From assembly GCA_013076295.1 (NCBI GenBank), contig RQOL01000616.1, positions 5,794,392-5,858,391 on the forward strand: a stretch of DNA of 64,000 bases, written 5' to 3'. A program made the position numbers and the translations under genes. Each line of letters begins with the position of its first letter. Position 1 is the stretch's first letter. Positions 45,526 to 59,074 of this stretch are shown here, piece after piece. The notes beneath the pieces are model-generated. The model did not search any database and was not told the DNA's origin. It worked only from the letters and a program-made list of their open reading frames with translations. Source of the stretch: Sanderia malayensis. Taxonomy: Eukaryota > Cnidaria > Scyphozoa > Semaeostomeae > Pelagiidae.

Positions 45526-48500
45526 ATGAAGTTTAAGCGATTCGAGAATTCTGGCTCAGCGTTTTCGCTGCAATTTAAGAATGGCAAGAAGTGCTGCACA
45601 CCCAAGGTAGTGAAGATAATTTTGGCTGTTTTGTTTGTGATATGTTGCATCGTTGCTGGTGTACTAATTTGGTATTTTAACAGAACTCCCAAACAATCGC
45701 CTGCTTTCGAAGGTGAGCAATTTTTTACATCTGTAATTTGACTTAATCTCGCTTTATGGTTGCTTTTTAAAAATTGAGCGAATTAATTTTGAGCACATGA
45801 AGCGCTCAGAAGTCCCCACACTTAACGGGTACTTCATTCTCAGCCGCCACCTTTAAGCGAGTCAGCGATAGCGAATGGGTATTTTATATTTCTTTAAGTT
45901 ATCTTGTCTTGTTATTACGACTGTCTGGGTTAACTACCACATTACAATCATGCAATGTCGCAACTGCAATCGTTCAACCATTTTCCATTAAAACCAGTTC
46001 AGTTTCGTTTTGTTTCCGAAAGGCTGACTGGTTTCATTGGAATGCGGCACCACGGTTGTGACGTTGGTTGGGCACGTAATTGTGCTGTCCTATTATGAAG
46101 TCGTCATTGTACCAGCAAACTTTATTGTATTATAAGAATTTCACGTTTGCATTGCATATCATTGAATCGATTCTTTGAATGGTTCTTTGTGCAGATAATT
46201 AGGCCTATTGCCATTTACTGACATTGATTCAGACATGTATGTCAGACACGGAAAAGAGCTACATATATCAATGTTGTGTGTTGTCATGTCATTGGTTCAT
46301 GATGTCAGTACTTTTGAACTTCTGAGAATTTCATGTGAGGGGGAGAATACAGTGCAACTTGATTGACATGTATATATAAATAACTGAGAAGACTGCGAAC
46401 TGACAATGACAATGGTGTATATACAGTAAAAACCCGCATGTAAGAACCTGTAAATTTCCATCCAGCCTATTGTTCCAAGACAATAGGCTATTGTTTCTTC
46501 TATTGTTTTGAGCAGAAATATCACCCTGAAAGTTCTTTATCCATTGGTTCTTACATGCGGGTTTTTACTGTACCTCATTGTCATTGTCTAACAATTCCTC
46601 AAGAGTTAGCTCCTTCAAGGATATTGGAGATAATTGGATCAACAGAAAACTTTTTGTAATGTTATGTTTCATATTGTCACATGTTGGACAATTTCGATCT
46701 TTCATTAATTCAAACAAATTTATTTGGCCCTTTCAGAGCTTTAGTAAGGCTATCAGCAGTACCTTTGTAGCTTAAATAGTTGCAGTCATCAGGTGTCATC
46801 TTTTTCCAAAGAATTCAGTTGTGATTTCTAAAAATTTAACAAGGAGACCCCAGAAGCAACATGATAAGAGTTGGTGTTGTTTCTTTTGATCGTGCTCCCA
46901 TTTTCTTTGGTTCGAATATGAGAACTGGTGTTCAAGCAAACAAACTATGTTTGCAACATTAAAAGAATATGCAATAGTCAGCCAAAGTTGTCAGAACCAG
47001 AGACCAACATTTAATAATAGAAAAGAACAAAGCAATTTTGCTCAGCTTAGTTTTTTGGCTTCACCTCGCAGTTTATTTTAACAAAGGTTGCTTGGCTGCC
47101 TTTGCCCCCTAGAAATAACCACTGTTTGAATAATTAAAATAAGGTCTTGTTCTTGGCATTATGGTTGCAGTTTTTTATGTTTTGCAGAAATGGAGGGAGA
47201 CATGGACAAGTCTGCTTTGCCTTGCAATGATTTTTTCCGATACGCCTGTGGCAATTACATAAAGAGATATCTGCGTGGTGGGTCTAGGGTTGTCCTAAAA
47301 AACAAGTTTTTGACACTAAGTACCCAAAATGTGCTAGATGCTAAAAAAGCACTTGATGGAATGTCAAGCACAACTGACCCAATATTTAAAAAGGCCTACC
47401 AATACTATGACACATGCATGAAAAATTCAAGAAGCATGTCGGTGTACTGGCAAGCAGTCTCACAAATTGGGAGTTCACCTGTTACAGATGGTTCCTTTAA
47501 CCTTCAATCTTGGGATGCTAACAGTGCTCTGCAATCCATGAAGAAATTTCACGATACAAACCCCTTGTTTACTGTCGGTGTTGGAAGTGATCTCTTTGAC
47601 TCATCACAGAATATCATTAGGGTAAGATACTGTTTTTCTTCCTGTCTGTGCATGCCTTAATTTTAATTTTATGTAAATTACATGCAGTCTCCATAATCCC
47701 CCATAACAATGGACCGCTATGGCGAGACTAAAAGATGATTTACTTGTATGGGTGGTGGGTTATTGAGTGGAATGTAATTAGTACTTAATTTACCATGAAA
47801 GTAAGTTTGCTAATGTCCTTGCAATGTATCCTCTAATTTTCTAATTTTTATCTACAGATTAGGCCTCCAGATACAGCATTGTTGTCTAAGGTTTCATTGG
47901 AGAATCATATGGTAATTTCTATTGATAACTTGTTTGTAGATTATGGGTGTGTTTTGTTGTCGTTTATTGTTGATTTCTTAATTATATGTGTGTGACTGGC
48001 TGAGTATGCTCCATGCTCAATCTCATTGTGTTGTCTATTTGTTTTTGCAGGAAGGTAAGCCGCCAAAGTACCCAGGTTTTGTGCTGGAAGATGATATTGA
48101 TGAAATACAACAGGTAGGTGGCTGGGTGGCTAATTCTATCACATCATGATGAGTCAAATAAATTATAGCAAATCACTTAGTTGAAATTTTATGAGCAGAA
48201 TACCTGCAAAAACAATTACAGTGGAATCCCGCTATAACGAACCCCGTTTATAACGAACTTCCCGCTATTACGAACTAAAACTCCGGTCCCTTGGATTCTG
48301 GGAAGTGGTTCTTCATAACAAAATGTCCCTTCTGTATAACGAACTCCCGCTATTGCGAACTATTTTCTCGGTCCCTGCAGAGTTCGTTATAGCGGGATTC
48401 CACTGTATATTCATCAGTCATGTCATGAACAGAAGTGTTTATGAGTGAGATTTTTTGAATAATGCTTCTTACTTGCCCCATGATCAGAGAGGTATTTCTC

Positions 48501-51500
48501 AATGCGATTTAGTAAAAGATTCAGCTGTCACGGTACCACCACGTCATTAATGATCACCTGCTTTCTTCTGTTTCAGCTTGTCTCGAAATTTAAGAACAAT
48601 GTCCGATCTACATTTGAAAGTGCGGCTTCTGCTCATACAGGAAAGAGCGCTGACTACATCTACTCTCGGCTATCAGACGGATTACAAGTAGAAGCGGACT
48701 TGATTAATGTGAGAATTAAGTTTCGTATTCTTGCCTTTATGCACTGTTGTTTTTTTATTTCTCTGTGCAATTTTGTCAAGCTGCATCGGTTTGTTGCCGG
48801 TCTCTTTGCCAAGGTTTTTGACAACGAAACGTTGTCTTAAGCCTGTCTGAATTGATGTTTGTGTTTGTTTTTACTCCTTCTCGCACTTCGAAGGTTGCGT
48901 AAGACTCTTTGTCATATACTGTGAACTGATATATTGCCATGGGATAGTTTTTGAAGAATTTAACTGAATTGGCTCTTTTGTCTTCACTGATTTCATGGTC
49001 ATCTATTGCAGGATGTGAGAGCTACGATGACAGGCATGAGACTGGACAAGGTATACCAGAGGTTGACAGTCGCAAACCTCACAATCATCACTGGGGGTCA
49101 GGTAGGTATTTCAAATGTCACCCCGCACAGACCCTGAGGTGAATTGGTAGTTTGTGCGAGCTGAAGAGAACTTAAATCGTAAATGGTCAGTTAAATGCAT
49201 TCTTATAGCAGGTCAAGGGAGATGGATGGTGCCTCATACATTGATTGGGGATATCCACTTACACTTTTTTTTTATAAGAACACACTTTATAAGAACACTG
49301 AGGCTCGATTTCTCAAAAAAATAAGAACAAGTTTAGAACATGCTCAGCCTCGGATGAGAAATTAAAAAAGAAACAAAAAGTGATTTTTGAATTTTTTCAC
49401 TTCAACGAAACGAAACTATGCAATTCCTAAACAAAAGTCATTCATAAGACAACCTGTTATTCCGTAGTAAAGTAGCTGAGTACATGTATAAATAATGTTT
49501 GAGTTCTGGTTTAATATCACTGCAAAAATACACTTTTAAGAACATTTGAGCCTCAAATTATGAAAAAATTAAGAACATCGAGCCGCGGCAAAAATTATCT
49601 GGTTCTTATAAAAAAAGTGTATTCAATGGTTAATTTGAGCTTGTATTGTACCAAAGTGCATGCATTATATGCATTACCTTACCCATACCCTACCCTCAAC
49701 CTTCGAATAAATGCCTCCCTCCTTGAGTAAGCCCCCTTTTTGTAATAGCTCCGATTTTCCCAACATTTGCATTGATATTAATGCCAAGTATCAGGACCTT
49801 GAAGTTGTGTAGTGAATAATTTCCAGGTCGCAGCATGTTTGGACTAATGACGTTATTAATTGATTGTATAGTATAGATTTTATACAGCATAATATCTTGA
49901 ATGGTAGTCGAGCTAAATATTTGTATTTGCATATTAGCTCCTGGTGGTTTAGTCGAGGATTTGCACTGTATAACATTTGTACAATTAGATCAATTTTCAT
50001 ATTTTCAGATTGACTGGTTGAAGTTGTTAGGTGGAATTTTCAGTGGTCAAAGCACCGCTACAATCACCAATAGTACTCTAGTTGGTATGATGATTCCTGT
50101 TGCCTACTTGAAGAGAATAGTAAAGTATTTCCCAAGTAAAGATCCGTATGGACTATATAGGTATGATATTGTTTACTCGTAGCTCAGAATCAGATCTTTT
50201 ATAGTGATTTTCTTATGCATACTTTTTTACGAGAATGTAGTTTATCAGAATATTGAGGCTCAGTTTCTTTCAAATTTAAGAATAATGTGAAAATAAGGCC
50301 TGGATCAAGTGGCATTAAAACTAAAATGTTTTGTTTATCTGACCTTTCTAACAAAGCAAGGCAAAGGTCCGTTGAGAATAACCTAACAATAGTTTCCATT
50401 TGAGCCTCTGGAAAACTATTAGTATTCTTATCAAAAAAGTATGTATATTTCGATTGTTTCATATAGATTTTCCCAGTTATATGTAGTGTCGTTTGTGATA
50501 ATGGTCGGCAGTTTTTATTCAGTGGAATATCGGATGTGACAATCGGAACCAAAAAGTATTTCACCATGTACAGTCGAGTATGCATGCATAGCCCGAACTC
50601 GTGTAGCTCGAACTTTATCTAATTCGAATGGAATTCTCTGTCCCTTCAAACATCACTACAGAACCAACTTTTCGTAATTCGAACATTTTCACGCTTCCCC
50701 AGGGTGTTTGAATTAGACAGAGTTGTATCCATATATTGTTTCATCATATGTGCATTGTACTTCAAGGCTATTCAAACCATATTACGTTTGCCATTTGAGG
50801 TTCTTTGAATATGGGGTTCTTTAGATGTGCGCATGTTTAAATCTAGGTCCTTTTCATGTGGTACACCCTTCTCTGCTTTCCTCTTTCCATGTAAAATATA
50901 TAGGGGAGTATTTTACCCCCCCCCCCCCCCGATGATGAACCACTTACTGACCCCATTACAACAAAAAGATAGAATATCCCATTGTGAAAGTATTATTTTG
51001 CATGCAGTTTGCCATCCTATTTCGCGTGGACATTGTTGAAGAAGTTCTCACCGGTTTTACCAGATACGTATTTTGCTGCTTATTATTTCGGTTCAAAAGC
51101 GAGTGACATCAATAGCGTTGGTAAAGAGAAATGGCGTGCTTGTATGCTGGATACTGAAGTTCGAATGCCTTTGTCTATTGGAATGATGTTTACGAAACGG
51201 GTTATCAATAAGAATATCTTCAATAAGGTATCTTTTTTTCTTATGGCTTCTCGTGATTTTTTTATGAATATTTCCACCTTGTGAACCTCTTATCTTATAA
51301 GCGCCTTTTTTATAAACGCCCTTTCAAAATATACTCAATTTCCTTTTTCGATGCTTCTTTTCTCTGTTGTGCTATATATATATTTGTATGTGTAGTGTAG
51401 TATATTATATAGTACACATACAAATATATATTATATATATCGAGAGTTATTGAAATACCACATCCAAAGCCAAACAAGGGTGGGTTAAGCATTATTCAGG

Positions 51501-54500
51501 AATGACTATCTTTGCTCGGTAATTTTTTAAGTTTTTCATTTGTTGTTATAGACTAACGTGCTTCTAGTTGAAGTGCGCAAGGCATTTCACGATGGTATCG
51601 ACAAAGTGCCTTGGCTTGACAGCCCAACTCGAGCTGCAGTCAAGATGAAGGTCAGTTGTTTAAGATTATTTTCTCTCGTTTTTATTGCTTGCATTTCTTT
51701 GATATGGTGTTAGGTTTAGTCCTAACGAATCCTTGATCTCTTTTCTTATTTCAGTTGAAGTATCTTCTAGGCATAATTGCAAACCCAGACATGATGAACA
51801 GCACTTCATTGTTGGCAAGATACATAAACGTTAGTGTCTACTTTTGATTTACGCTATTCCAAAAATTGAGCTACTGTTTTCCTCTATTAAGCGCCCGGGC
51901 GCTTATTAAATATTTTACAAAATTGGGTGAGCGCTTATTGGAGGAGGCGCTTAAAAGAGGGGGCGCTTATTTCACAGTCCTGAAATTTCAAATTCAAACA
52001 ACCTCGAAAACAAAAGAATAATCTTATATAGTTCCGAATGTTATTCAATATCAAGCAGTCAAGATCAACTTCAACTGCTGATTTTGACTGCATTGCATTT
52101 TCTAAACGCTCACGACGTGATGAAAGTGTTTTTCCAGCCTTAAACAGTTTCTACGATATTATTTGAACCAAACAGCGAAAATGTAAGGATTCTATTAACT
52201 GCCCTCGGCGGTTAATAAACGGGGGCCTTATTTCACACTTTGTTTTTAGGGTGGGCTCTTATTGGAGGGGGGCGGTTAAAAGAGGGTGGGCCCTAATTAA
52301 AGGAAATACGGTAATTCGAATAAGTATGAGTATATAGCTATATATATTTGCCTAATGGGTAGGGTATAGGTTAAGTGGTCATCTCTTTCAATTGTTAATT
52401 CTTCCTTCTAGGTGAGAACAAGGACAGACAATTTAGGCGATTTTTTCTTGTCATGTGTGAAAAATCTCGTCGACAACAATCTTCAACTTTTGCACCAGCC
52501 ACCATCCAGAATAAGGTGATTGCAAACTGAATCATCCCAAAATTCACAACTTTTAGACCATTCTAAATATTGGCTACCACGAGTTTGGTTTGCAGTGAAG
52601 TCACGATTGATCAGGACACCTCTGCATATCAAGACCTGGAAGGTGGCCTTTCTATGCCTGACGGCAAATGATGCTTTCTATATGACGTTAATTTTTGATG
52701 TTGTTGTTTTAGAATCGATGATATAACTGCTTCGAAAAAGCTTTACGAAGTGAACGCGTTCTACATGGCCATAAAAAACAGAATAAGTATGCGCATGCGT
52801 AACACAATTGCGTATGAAAACAACTTGCCCACATTGTTACGCTGCTGTCAAAAAACTGCTGTCAAAACCTTATTTTTGAAGAGTTAACCTTTTTCGAGGG
52901 ACCATTTCTATTAATAGTTTATCCGTCAGTTGGAAGTCTCCATTGACGGCTGAGCCTTTCAAAGCAGCGCCGTGGAAAACTTGCTTAAAGTCGTTGCCTT
53001 TCTTGTGCTATTTCGTTTAATCTGGCTTGACACATTTTTAACAATGCGATATTATTTTCTTTTAAGTGATACTTGCTGGAATATTGCGAAGCCCCTTCAT
53101 ATACGAAAGTGGACCGTGGTAAGGGTTTCTTTATTAAATCAGACCACAGTTCTCTTGCATATCACTAATTGGCATTAGTCTAGTGTTGAAACCGCCAGAT
53201 GGTCTTGAAGATATTGCTCACTTTTCTAGCATCCGTGTATTGAGTACCTTTGGCACACTTAACACTCGTTGTCTCTTTGTTTGTCCCTCTGATTTAGGTA
53301 CATCAATTTTGGCAAGATTGCTAGTATTCTTGGTCACGAAATTCTCCACGGCTTCGACAGCACTGGTAAGTTTACTCATCGTTAACATTGAAGCCGCTTT
53401 GCTACAGCTCGATTGATTGTCTGTATATATGCATAGTAGTAATTTCGTTGTACACAGAGATGTGAGTAATGCCATTTTCCTCATCTACGTCTCCTCGTAG
53501 GCTTGTATTACGACAAGACTGGCCAGATTAAACCGTGGTGGACCGCTGCTGCCTCGAGAGAATTCGATGTTCGCAAAGCATGCATTAAATCTCAGTACGA
53601 TGGTTACAAATATGGCTCAAAATACGTACGTCGTTTTGAATAAGTGATTCAAACTGAGATGCGTTCATTTTTTGTCTTGGTCCAATTGATGTCAAGCTGA
53701 TTAATTGATGAGTGAAAAGCTTCACTAACTTACTTTGAAATGAATACTGGAACTATTTTATTTAATGATGTTTTATATTTATTTTGATCAGATAAATGGT
53801 ACACTGACCCTTGGAGAAAATATTGCTGATCATGGTGGACTCAAATATGCCTATCTGGTACGCCGAAAGTTTTCTTTGAATTACGCTACATCTTCTTTTT
53901 TATTTACGCTACATCTTCTTTTCCTGTTTATTGCTTTAAGCTCGAAGATGCGGCTGAAATTTAACATTTTGGTTCAAGAACATTGATGACTTTCACGAGG
54001 CGTTGACTTCAACCAAAACTGGTTTACCTGGCTTCACAGCAGAATGCCTTATTTGTTCACCATAAACCCGATATTTATCATATAAGGATAGGCTTTGACT
54101 CTCCAACTTGTGAACTCTGAAGAAATATAGTTGTCATGTTTTTTGTTTATGTAGTCTTCAGAAGACAATTGTGGACCACAGTTGATATCATTTACGATGT
54201 TGATTAAATCTCCATTATTTTTTAGGCATACAAGTCATGGGCGAAGAAATATCCTAACGAGAAGAAGCCTGATGACTTGAAAAGTCTGAACCATGACCAA
54301 TTATTCTTCCTTTCCTATGCGCAGGTTAGATTGACAACTTGCTGTATTTTGTTGCACTTGAGTTCCTTTCTTCTGACATTGAACACACTTTTGTTAACCT
54401 AGCTATATTCAATGATAAATATTGTATTTTTCTCTTCTCACCCTTGTTTCTCATTCATGTTCCACAGATGTGGTGTCAAGCAGTAAGTAGCAACGTCAAA

Positions 54501-54787
54501 CCTTACTTGCTTGCAGGCCCGCATAGCCCGAACAAATACCGGTAAGACAATTGACGCACGTCAGTAAGATACCATTTCAACAGCAATTAATCGACATTTG
54601 GCTAATCGTTCTCCCTGACTTTGGACTCAATTGCTCACTTGTGAGTGCTGATTCAAACATTGGCAACTGTTTTATTGTATCTTGCAGGGTCATTGGATCG
54701 CTATCAAACTTCCTACCGTTCGCCAAAGCCTATGGCTGCGGTCTTGGCAGCCCAATGAATCGCCGTGTAAAATGTCCTCTTTGGTAA
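45526..54787 (+). CDS. M13 zinc metallopeptidase (neprilysin/ECE-like), tandem copy 2
   Basis: Nineteen exons: 45526-45712, 47188-47621, 47858-47911, 48051-48113, 48577-48708, 49012-49101, 50009-50160, 51008-51227, 51552-51650, 51755-51829, 52412-52515, 52713-52786, 52918-52971, 53298-53365, 53501-53625, 53792-53857, 54226-54324, 54468-54541, 54688-54787; about 755 aa, normal for M13. Type II signal anchor (KIILAVLFVICCIVAGVLIW), CNDFFRYACG, NAFY, zinc motif HEILH in ILGHEILHGFD, GENIADHGG, C-terminal CPLW. Exon 6 is whole here, unlike copy 1. One problem: exon 13 starts in the frame of IYPSVGSL but must end in the frame of SPLTAEPFKAAP to join YINFGKIAS. This one-base mismatch is shared with copy 1, so either my boundary is wrong or both copies carry an old frameshift. 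Likely a cell-surface peptidase if functional. Confidence 0.87.
46424..46570. mobile_element. Mariner-like MITE (CAGTAAAAACCCGC ends)
   Basis: 147 bp, ends CAGTAAAAACCCGCATGTAA...TTACATGCGGGTTTTTACTG, TA at 46422-46423 and 46571-46572. Absent from copies 1 and 3. TA target and CAGT ends are typical of Tc1/mariner-derived MITEs. In intron 1 of copy 2. Confidence 0.9.
48219..48405. mobile_element. Mariner-like MITE (CAGTGGAATCCCGC ends)
   Basis: 187 bp, ends CAGTGGAATCCCGCTATAAC...GTTATAGCGGGATTCCACTG, TA at 48217-48218 and 48406-48407. Absent from the same intron of copy 1. Inner part has further CGAAC/GTTCG inverted repeats. Confidence 0.9.
49262..49619. mobile_element. MITE of the TTATAAGAAC-terminus family
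   Basis: 358 bp, ends CACTTTTTTTTTATAAGAAC...GTTCTTATAAAAAAAGTG, TA at 49260-49261 and 49620-49621. Copy 1 shows the empty site (CCACTTATTCAATGG near 25626). Related to the elements at 11590 and 12498. In intron 6 of copy 2. Confidence 0.88.
51872..52313. mobile_element. MITE, TACCGT...CCTCTATTAAGCGCC type (copy 2)
   Basis: Orthologous position to 39827-40261, intron 10 of copy 2, with substitutions at the left end. Shared by both copies and therefore older than the duplication. Confidence 0.75.
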
Positions 54788-55156
54788 TCCGTTTTTGAAT
54801 TTTGAGGTATTTCATTTACGATTTTAATGCTTTTTTCTGTGATGATTTTCATAAGAATGCTTGTCGAATACTTGTTTTTTAACATTTTTGCAATCTGCCA
54901 GGTTATAAATGGCTTCTGTTATTAACGCCTGTGTAGCTATATCTGATCTTTTTTTAATGTATATATAGTCTCTTTGTAATTGGTCACTTTCCTTTTTTTT
55001 GGATTTCAGTTTTGTTTTCGTATTGATTGCCTGATAATTGATATTTCTTAGGATGGTTTTACATGTTATACGCAAATCATTTGCTCGTGTTTTAGAACCC
55101 CAAACAACACCCTTTGAAATAGGTAGGACATGATACCTATATTCAATAATATTAAG

Positions 55157-55717
55157 GCACCGCTTACACTGTACCGGTCAAGTTTTTGGCCGCCAAAGTT
55201 TTTGTACGGATAGGGGTTACATTACACGAGATCAGCCTATCCGTACAAATATTTGTTCGGATAGGCTGATCAAATAGCCGTGCAAAAATTTTACCTGTTA
55301 GAAAGATGCTGAGTTGGTAACTTGAGCTGACAAATATTTCGCGGTACCGTGTAAACGCTTCTACCCGTACATACGGATTCATAAAGAGGTGAAAAGTCAG
55401 GCAAGCGAGGCAATTTGAATATTTTGGATTTGGCGCTCAAAATTTAAAAGCATTTTTTGTTATTTACGACAAAGCTTATCTTTCAGAAACCAAAAAACTA
55501 TCGTAAATTTCACATAAAAATCCAGACAGCAATTCATTTCACTCACCACAGAAAAAACTAATTCAACCTGGCGATAATGATTTATGAAAAAGTATACTGC
55601 GCATGACGAGCAAACAAAGCCGGCTAGCAAAAACCACCATCGTGTAAGCGGGGGCCTATCCGTACAAATATTTGACCGGTACACCTATCCGTACAAAAAC
55701 TTGAACGGCTAAAAACT
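55157..55717. mobile_element. Inverted-repeat element downstream of M13 copy 2
   Basis: Same sequence as 43105-43665 at a constant offset of 12052 bases; no difference seen. Confidence 0.6.
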
Positions 55718-56684
55718 AGAGACAGTAGCTGGTTGTTGGCATTCGCTAACACACTTCTGATTCTATTACAATGGGGATGGCTGCTGCCATTGTTATTACC
55801 ACTGCTATTTGTGTTTTTATAGCCGTGTATATTGTGTCCACAATATACGCTTAATGTCGCTATATGATTGTTACATTATCTCTTCCCTTATGTTACTGTA
55901 TTTTGGATTGTAGGTTAACTTCATTGCACCTTACTTAGCTGGTGTATGCACTTTATTTAATGATCATCTATTTATATGGTATGTACAATATATTTGAGAA
56001 AGTAACTTGCAGGTTTAGTAAATTTAGTTTAAAATTGTGACTTCTATTGAAAGAAATATCTCATTCTTTGTTCCTGTCCCACTTTCTCCCACCTCCAATG
56101 TATAACGTTGCATTTGGCCCTGATAGCTTTAACTATGGCTTCAAGTTAAATATATCTCGTACTCACTTGTCCAAAGTAACCAGAATTATATTTACCAAAG
56201 AGATTTATTTGGTGATGTTGGTTTTGGTCGTTCCACGTGCAGTATCGCCAAGATACCGTGTGATTACAAATTCATGGTCCTCGTCCAACGAAGAGCAATC
56301 ATTGGACACCGCAATGGAGGTGATGCTAGACGGAGACGCGGTGGGGAGGCTCATTGGAGACACCAGGTCCATTAAAACCACAGTTATACAGGTGAACTTG
56401 TTCAGCAAAAAATTGCTGCTATCAATCAAGGACCTGTGAATTACCTAACAATCTATAAATTACAAGAAGAAAAAAATATAGTATAAAAATCTGTTTTAAA
56501 TGTTAGAATTAATAATGGAATATATTAAAAGTCAGGGCAAGTCAGTTGGGCTAAGACTTCATATAAGAATATCCTAAGGCCCTGAAATATATTATCGGAC
56601 GAACCATATATGGTACTAGCATGTATATGTATGGTATAGTATAGTATAGTAGTATAGTACCTGTATATTACTACAGTATACCGA

Positions 56685-57828
56685 TACGTCCTAGTTATCC
56701 TAGCTGTCCTAGTTATCCTAACTGTCCTAGCTGTCCTAGTTATCCTAACTATCCTAGCTGTCCTAGTTATCCTAGTTATCCTAGCTGTCCTAGCTGTCCT
56801 AGTTATCCTAGTTATCCTAGCTGTCCTAGTTATCCTAGTTATCCTAGCTGTCCTAGTTGTCCTAACTGTCCTAGCTGTCCTAGTTATCCTAGCTATCCTA
56901 GTTATCCTAGCTGTCCTAGTTATCCTAACTGTCCTAGTTATCCTAGCTGTCCTAGTTGTCCTAGCTGTCCTAACTGTCCTAGTTGTCCTAGCTGTCCTAA
57001 CTGTCCTAGCTGTCCTAGTTATCCTAGGTGTCCTAGTTGTCCTAGTTATCCTAGCTGTCCTAGTTATCCTAGCTGTCCTAGTTATCCTAGCTGTTCTAAC
57101 TGTCCTAGCTGTCCTAGTTATCTTAGCTGTCCTAGTTATCCTAGCTGTCCTAACTGTCCTAGCTGTCCTAGTTATCCTAGGTGTCCTAGTTATCCTACCT
57201 GTCCTAGTTATCCTAGTTGTCCTAGCTGTCCTAACTGTCCTAGCTGTCCTAGTTATCCTAGGTGTCCTAGTTGTCCTAGTTATCCTAGTTGTCCTAACTG
57301 TCCTAGTTATCCCAGCTGTCCTAGCATGTCCTAACTGTCCTAGCTGTCCTAACTGTCCTAGTTATCCTAGCTGTTCTAACTGTCTTAGCTGTCCTAGTTA
57401 TCTTAGCTGTCCTAGCTGTCCTAGTTGTCCTAGCTGTCCTAACTGTCCTAGTTGTCCTAGCTGTCCTTGTCCTAGCTGTCCTAGTTATCCTAGGTGTCCT
57501 AGTTGTCCTAGTTATCCTAGCTGTCCTAGTTATCCTAGCTGTCCTAGTTATCCTAGCATGTCCTAACTGTCCTAGCTATTCTAACTGTCCTAGTTATCCT
57601 AGCTGTTCTAACTGTCCTAGCTGTCCTAGTTATCTTAGCTGTCCTAGTTATCCTAGGTGTCCTAGTTATCCTACCTGTCCTAGTTATCCTAGCTGTCCTA
57701 GTTGTCCTAGTTATCCTAGCTGTCCTAGTTATCCTAACTGTCCTAGTTGTCCTAACTGTCCTAGTTGTCCTAACTGTCCTAGCTGTCCTAGTTGTCCTAG
57801 TTATCCTAGATGTCCCAGTTGTTGTGCA
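56685..57828. repeat. 9-bp tandem array, TCCTAGYTR (left arm)
   Basis: About 1.14 kb of TCCTAG(C/T)T(G/A) units with occasional variants (TCCTAACTG, TCCTAGGTG, TTCTAACTG) and rare short indels. Its complement forms the right arm. Minus-strand frames read as Arg-Thr-rich repeats and are not genes. Confidence 0.95.
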
Positions 57829-58582
57829 TGACTTTATACAGGGTGGGCCAAAAAAATCACCCAAAATCACAATGATCAAGTTTGTTGGTCCTTGGTGCAG
57901 ATCGCTTTGGGTAATTTGGCTTTCTGTCAAGTCTGAGGGTCTTAGGACGATGAAAGTGTACTGAAGTTCTGATCTTCTTCTTTGTCTTAGAGTGAAAATC
58001 ACCCGAAACAAACTATTTTTAGGAAAAGCATCTGATGAGCAATTTTTTGCAAATTTCTACCATTAACATTCAACTCAAAAGACATCTTGTGTAAAAATAT
58101 TCTGTAATTATATTAAGTCATTTTTGAGCAGTTGTAATTTTAAAACTTCTAGTCGTAAAACCTACTGTTGTGAAATTTTGTCTGAAAATTGACAACGTTG
58201 AAAAACAAAACAAAAAAACTTAGAAATAAAAAGAACAAAAAAATAATTAAACAAGGTGTTCAAAGTTTCCTCTATTTCCTATAAATTTCTGAAGTCTTTC
58301 TGGGGCCAAGTACTATTTTTATAACTTTTCGTTGACGACAAACCCCGTATCCGTTCAATAGCCTAACCCAATGGCGCAGTATTGTGTATGTTATTCTCAA
58401 GCCAATGGAAAAGTTTTTGTTAGGAAATTCAGAAATGATTTTCTTTCTTTTCCAACCTTTCGCAATTTGCAAATTTTGGATGAAATATTTATTTTTATGT
58501 GATATTTTGGCATATTGCTTTCCTCTGAACAATTTGAAAAAGACGTATGTATTGCTCTTCCAACGTAGTCAGTTCTCATACA

Positions 58583-58852
58583 TTACCGTAAATCCTCGAA
58601 TAAACCCCCACCTTCGAATAAGACCCCCCTTGAATAAGCCCACATCCTGATAATCATTTGCAAGGAAATTGAGCCCAAGTATCGAGATATTGAAGTTGTT
58701 TAGTGAATGTATTGCAAATAGCAGCAAGTTTAAACCAATAATTTCATTGATTGGCTGCATAGTATAGCATTCATTTTGCTTAATATTGGACAATAATCTG
58801 GCTGAAATTCAGTTTTTGCAAATAAGCCCCCGGGGGCGAGGATTTACGGTAA
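58583..58852. mobile_element. MITE with TTACCGTAAATCCTCG ends
   Basis: 270 bp, ends TTACCGTAAATCCTCG...CGAGGATTTACGGTAA, inside the spacer of the fold-back element. Its interior (CTTCGAATAA...CCCC, then AAGTATC...TTGAAGTTGT) resembles the block at 25690-25860 / 49685-49900 in intron 6 of M13 copies 1 and 2, which is probably an older copy of the same family. Confidence 0.8.
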
Positions 58853-59074
58853 ATGTCATAACAGCAGATTTCACGATTAGAAATTTTGAAATTGTAATTG
58901 CTCCAAAATGAGGAAAAATCAATACCAAATATTTTTACACAAGATGTCTTTTAAGTTGAATATTTATGGTAGAAATTTGCAACAAATTGCTCATAATATT
59001 ACTTTCCTAAAAAATAGTTTGTTTCGGGTGTTATTTTTTTGGTCCTCCCTGTATAAAATCATGCACAACAACTG

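Noticed and set aside
57553..58011. Minus-strand frame of 152 codons, Arg/Thr/Val/Ile repeats
   Set aside because: It is the translation of the 9-bp satellite array (unit length divisible by three keeps the frame open), not a gene.
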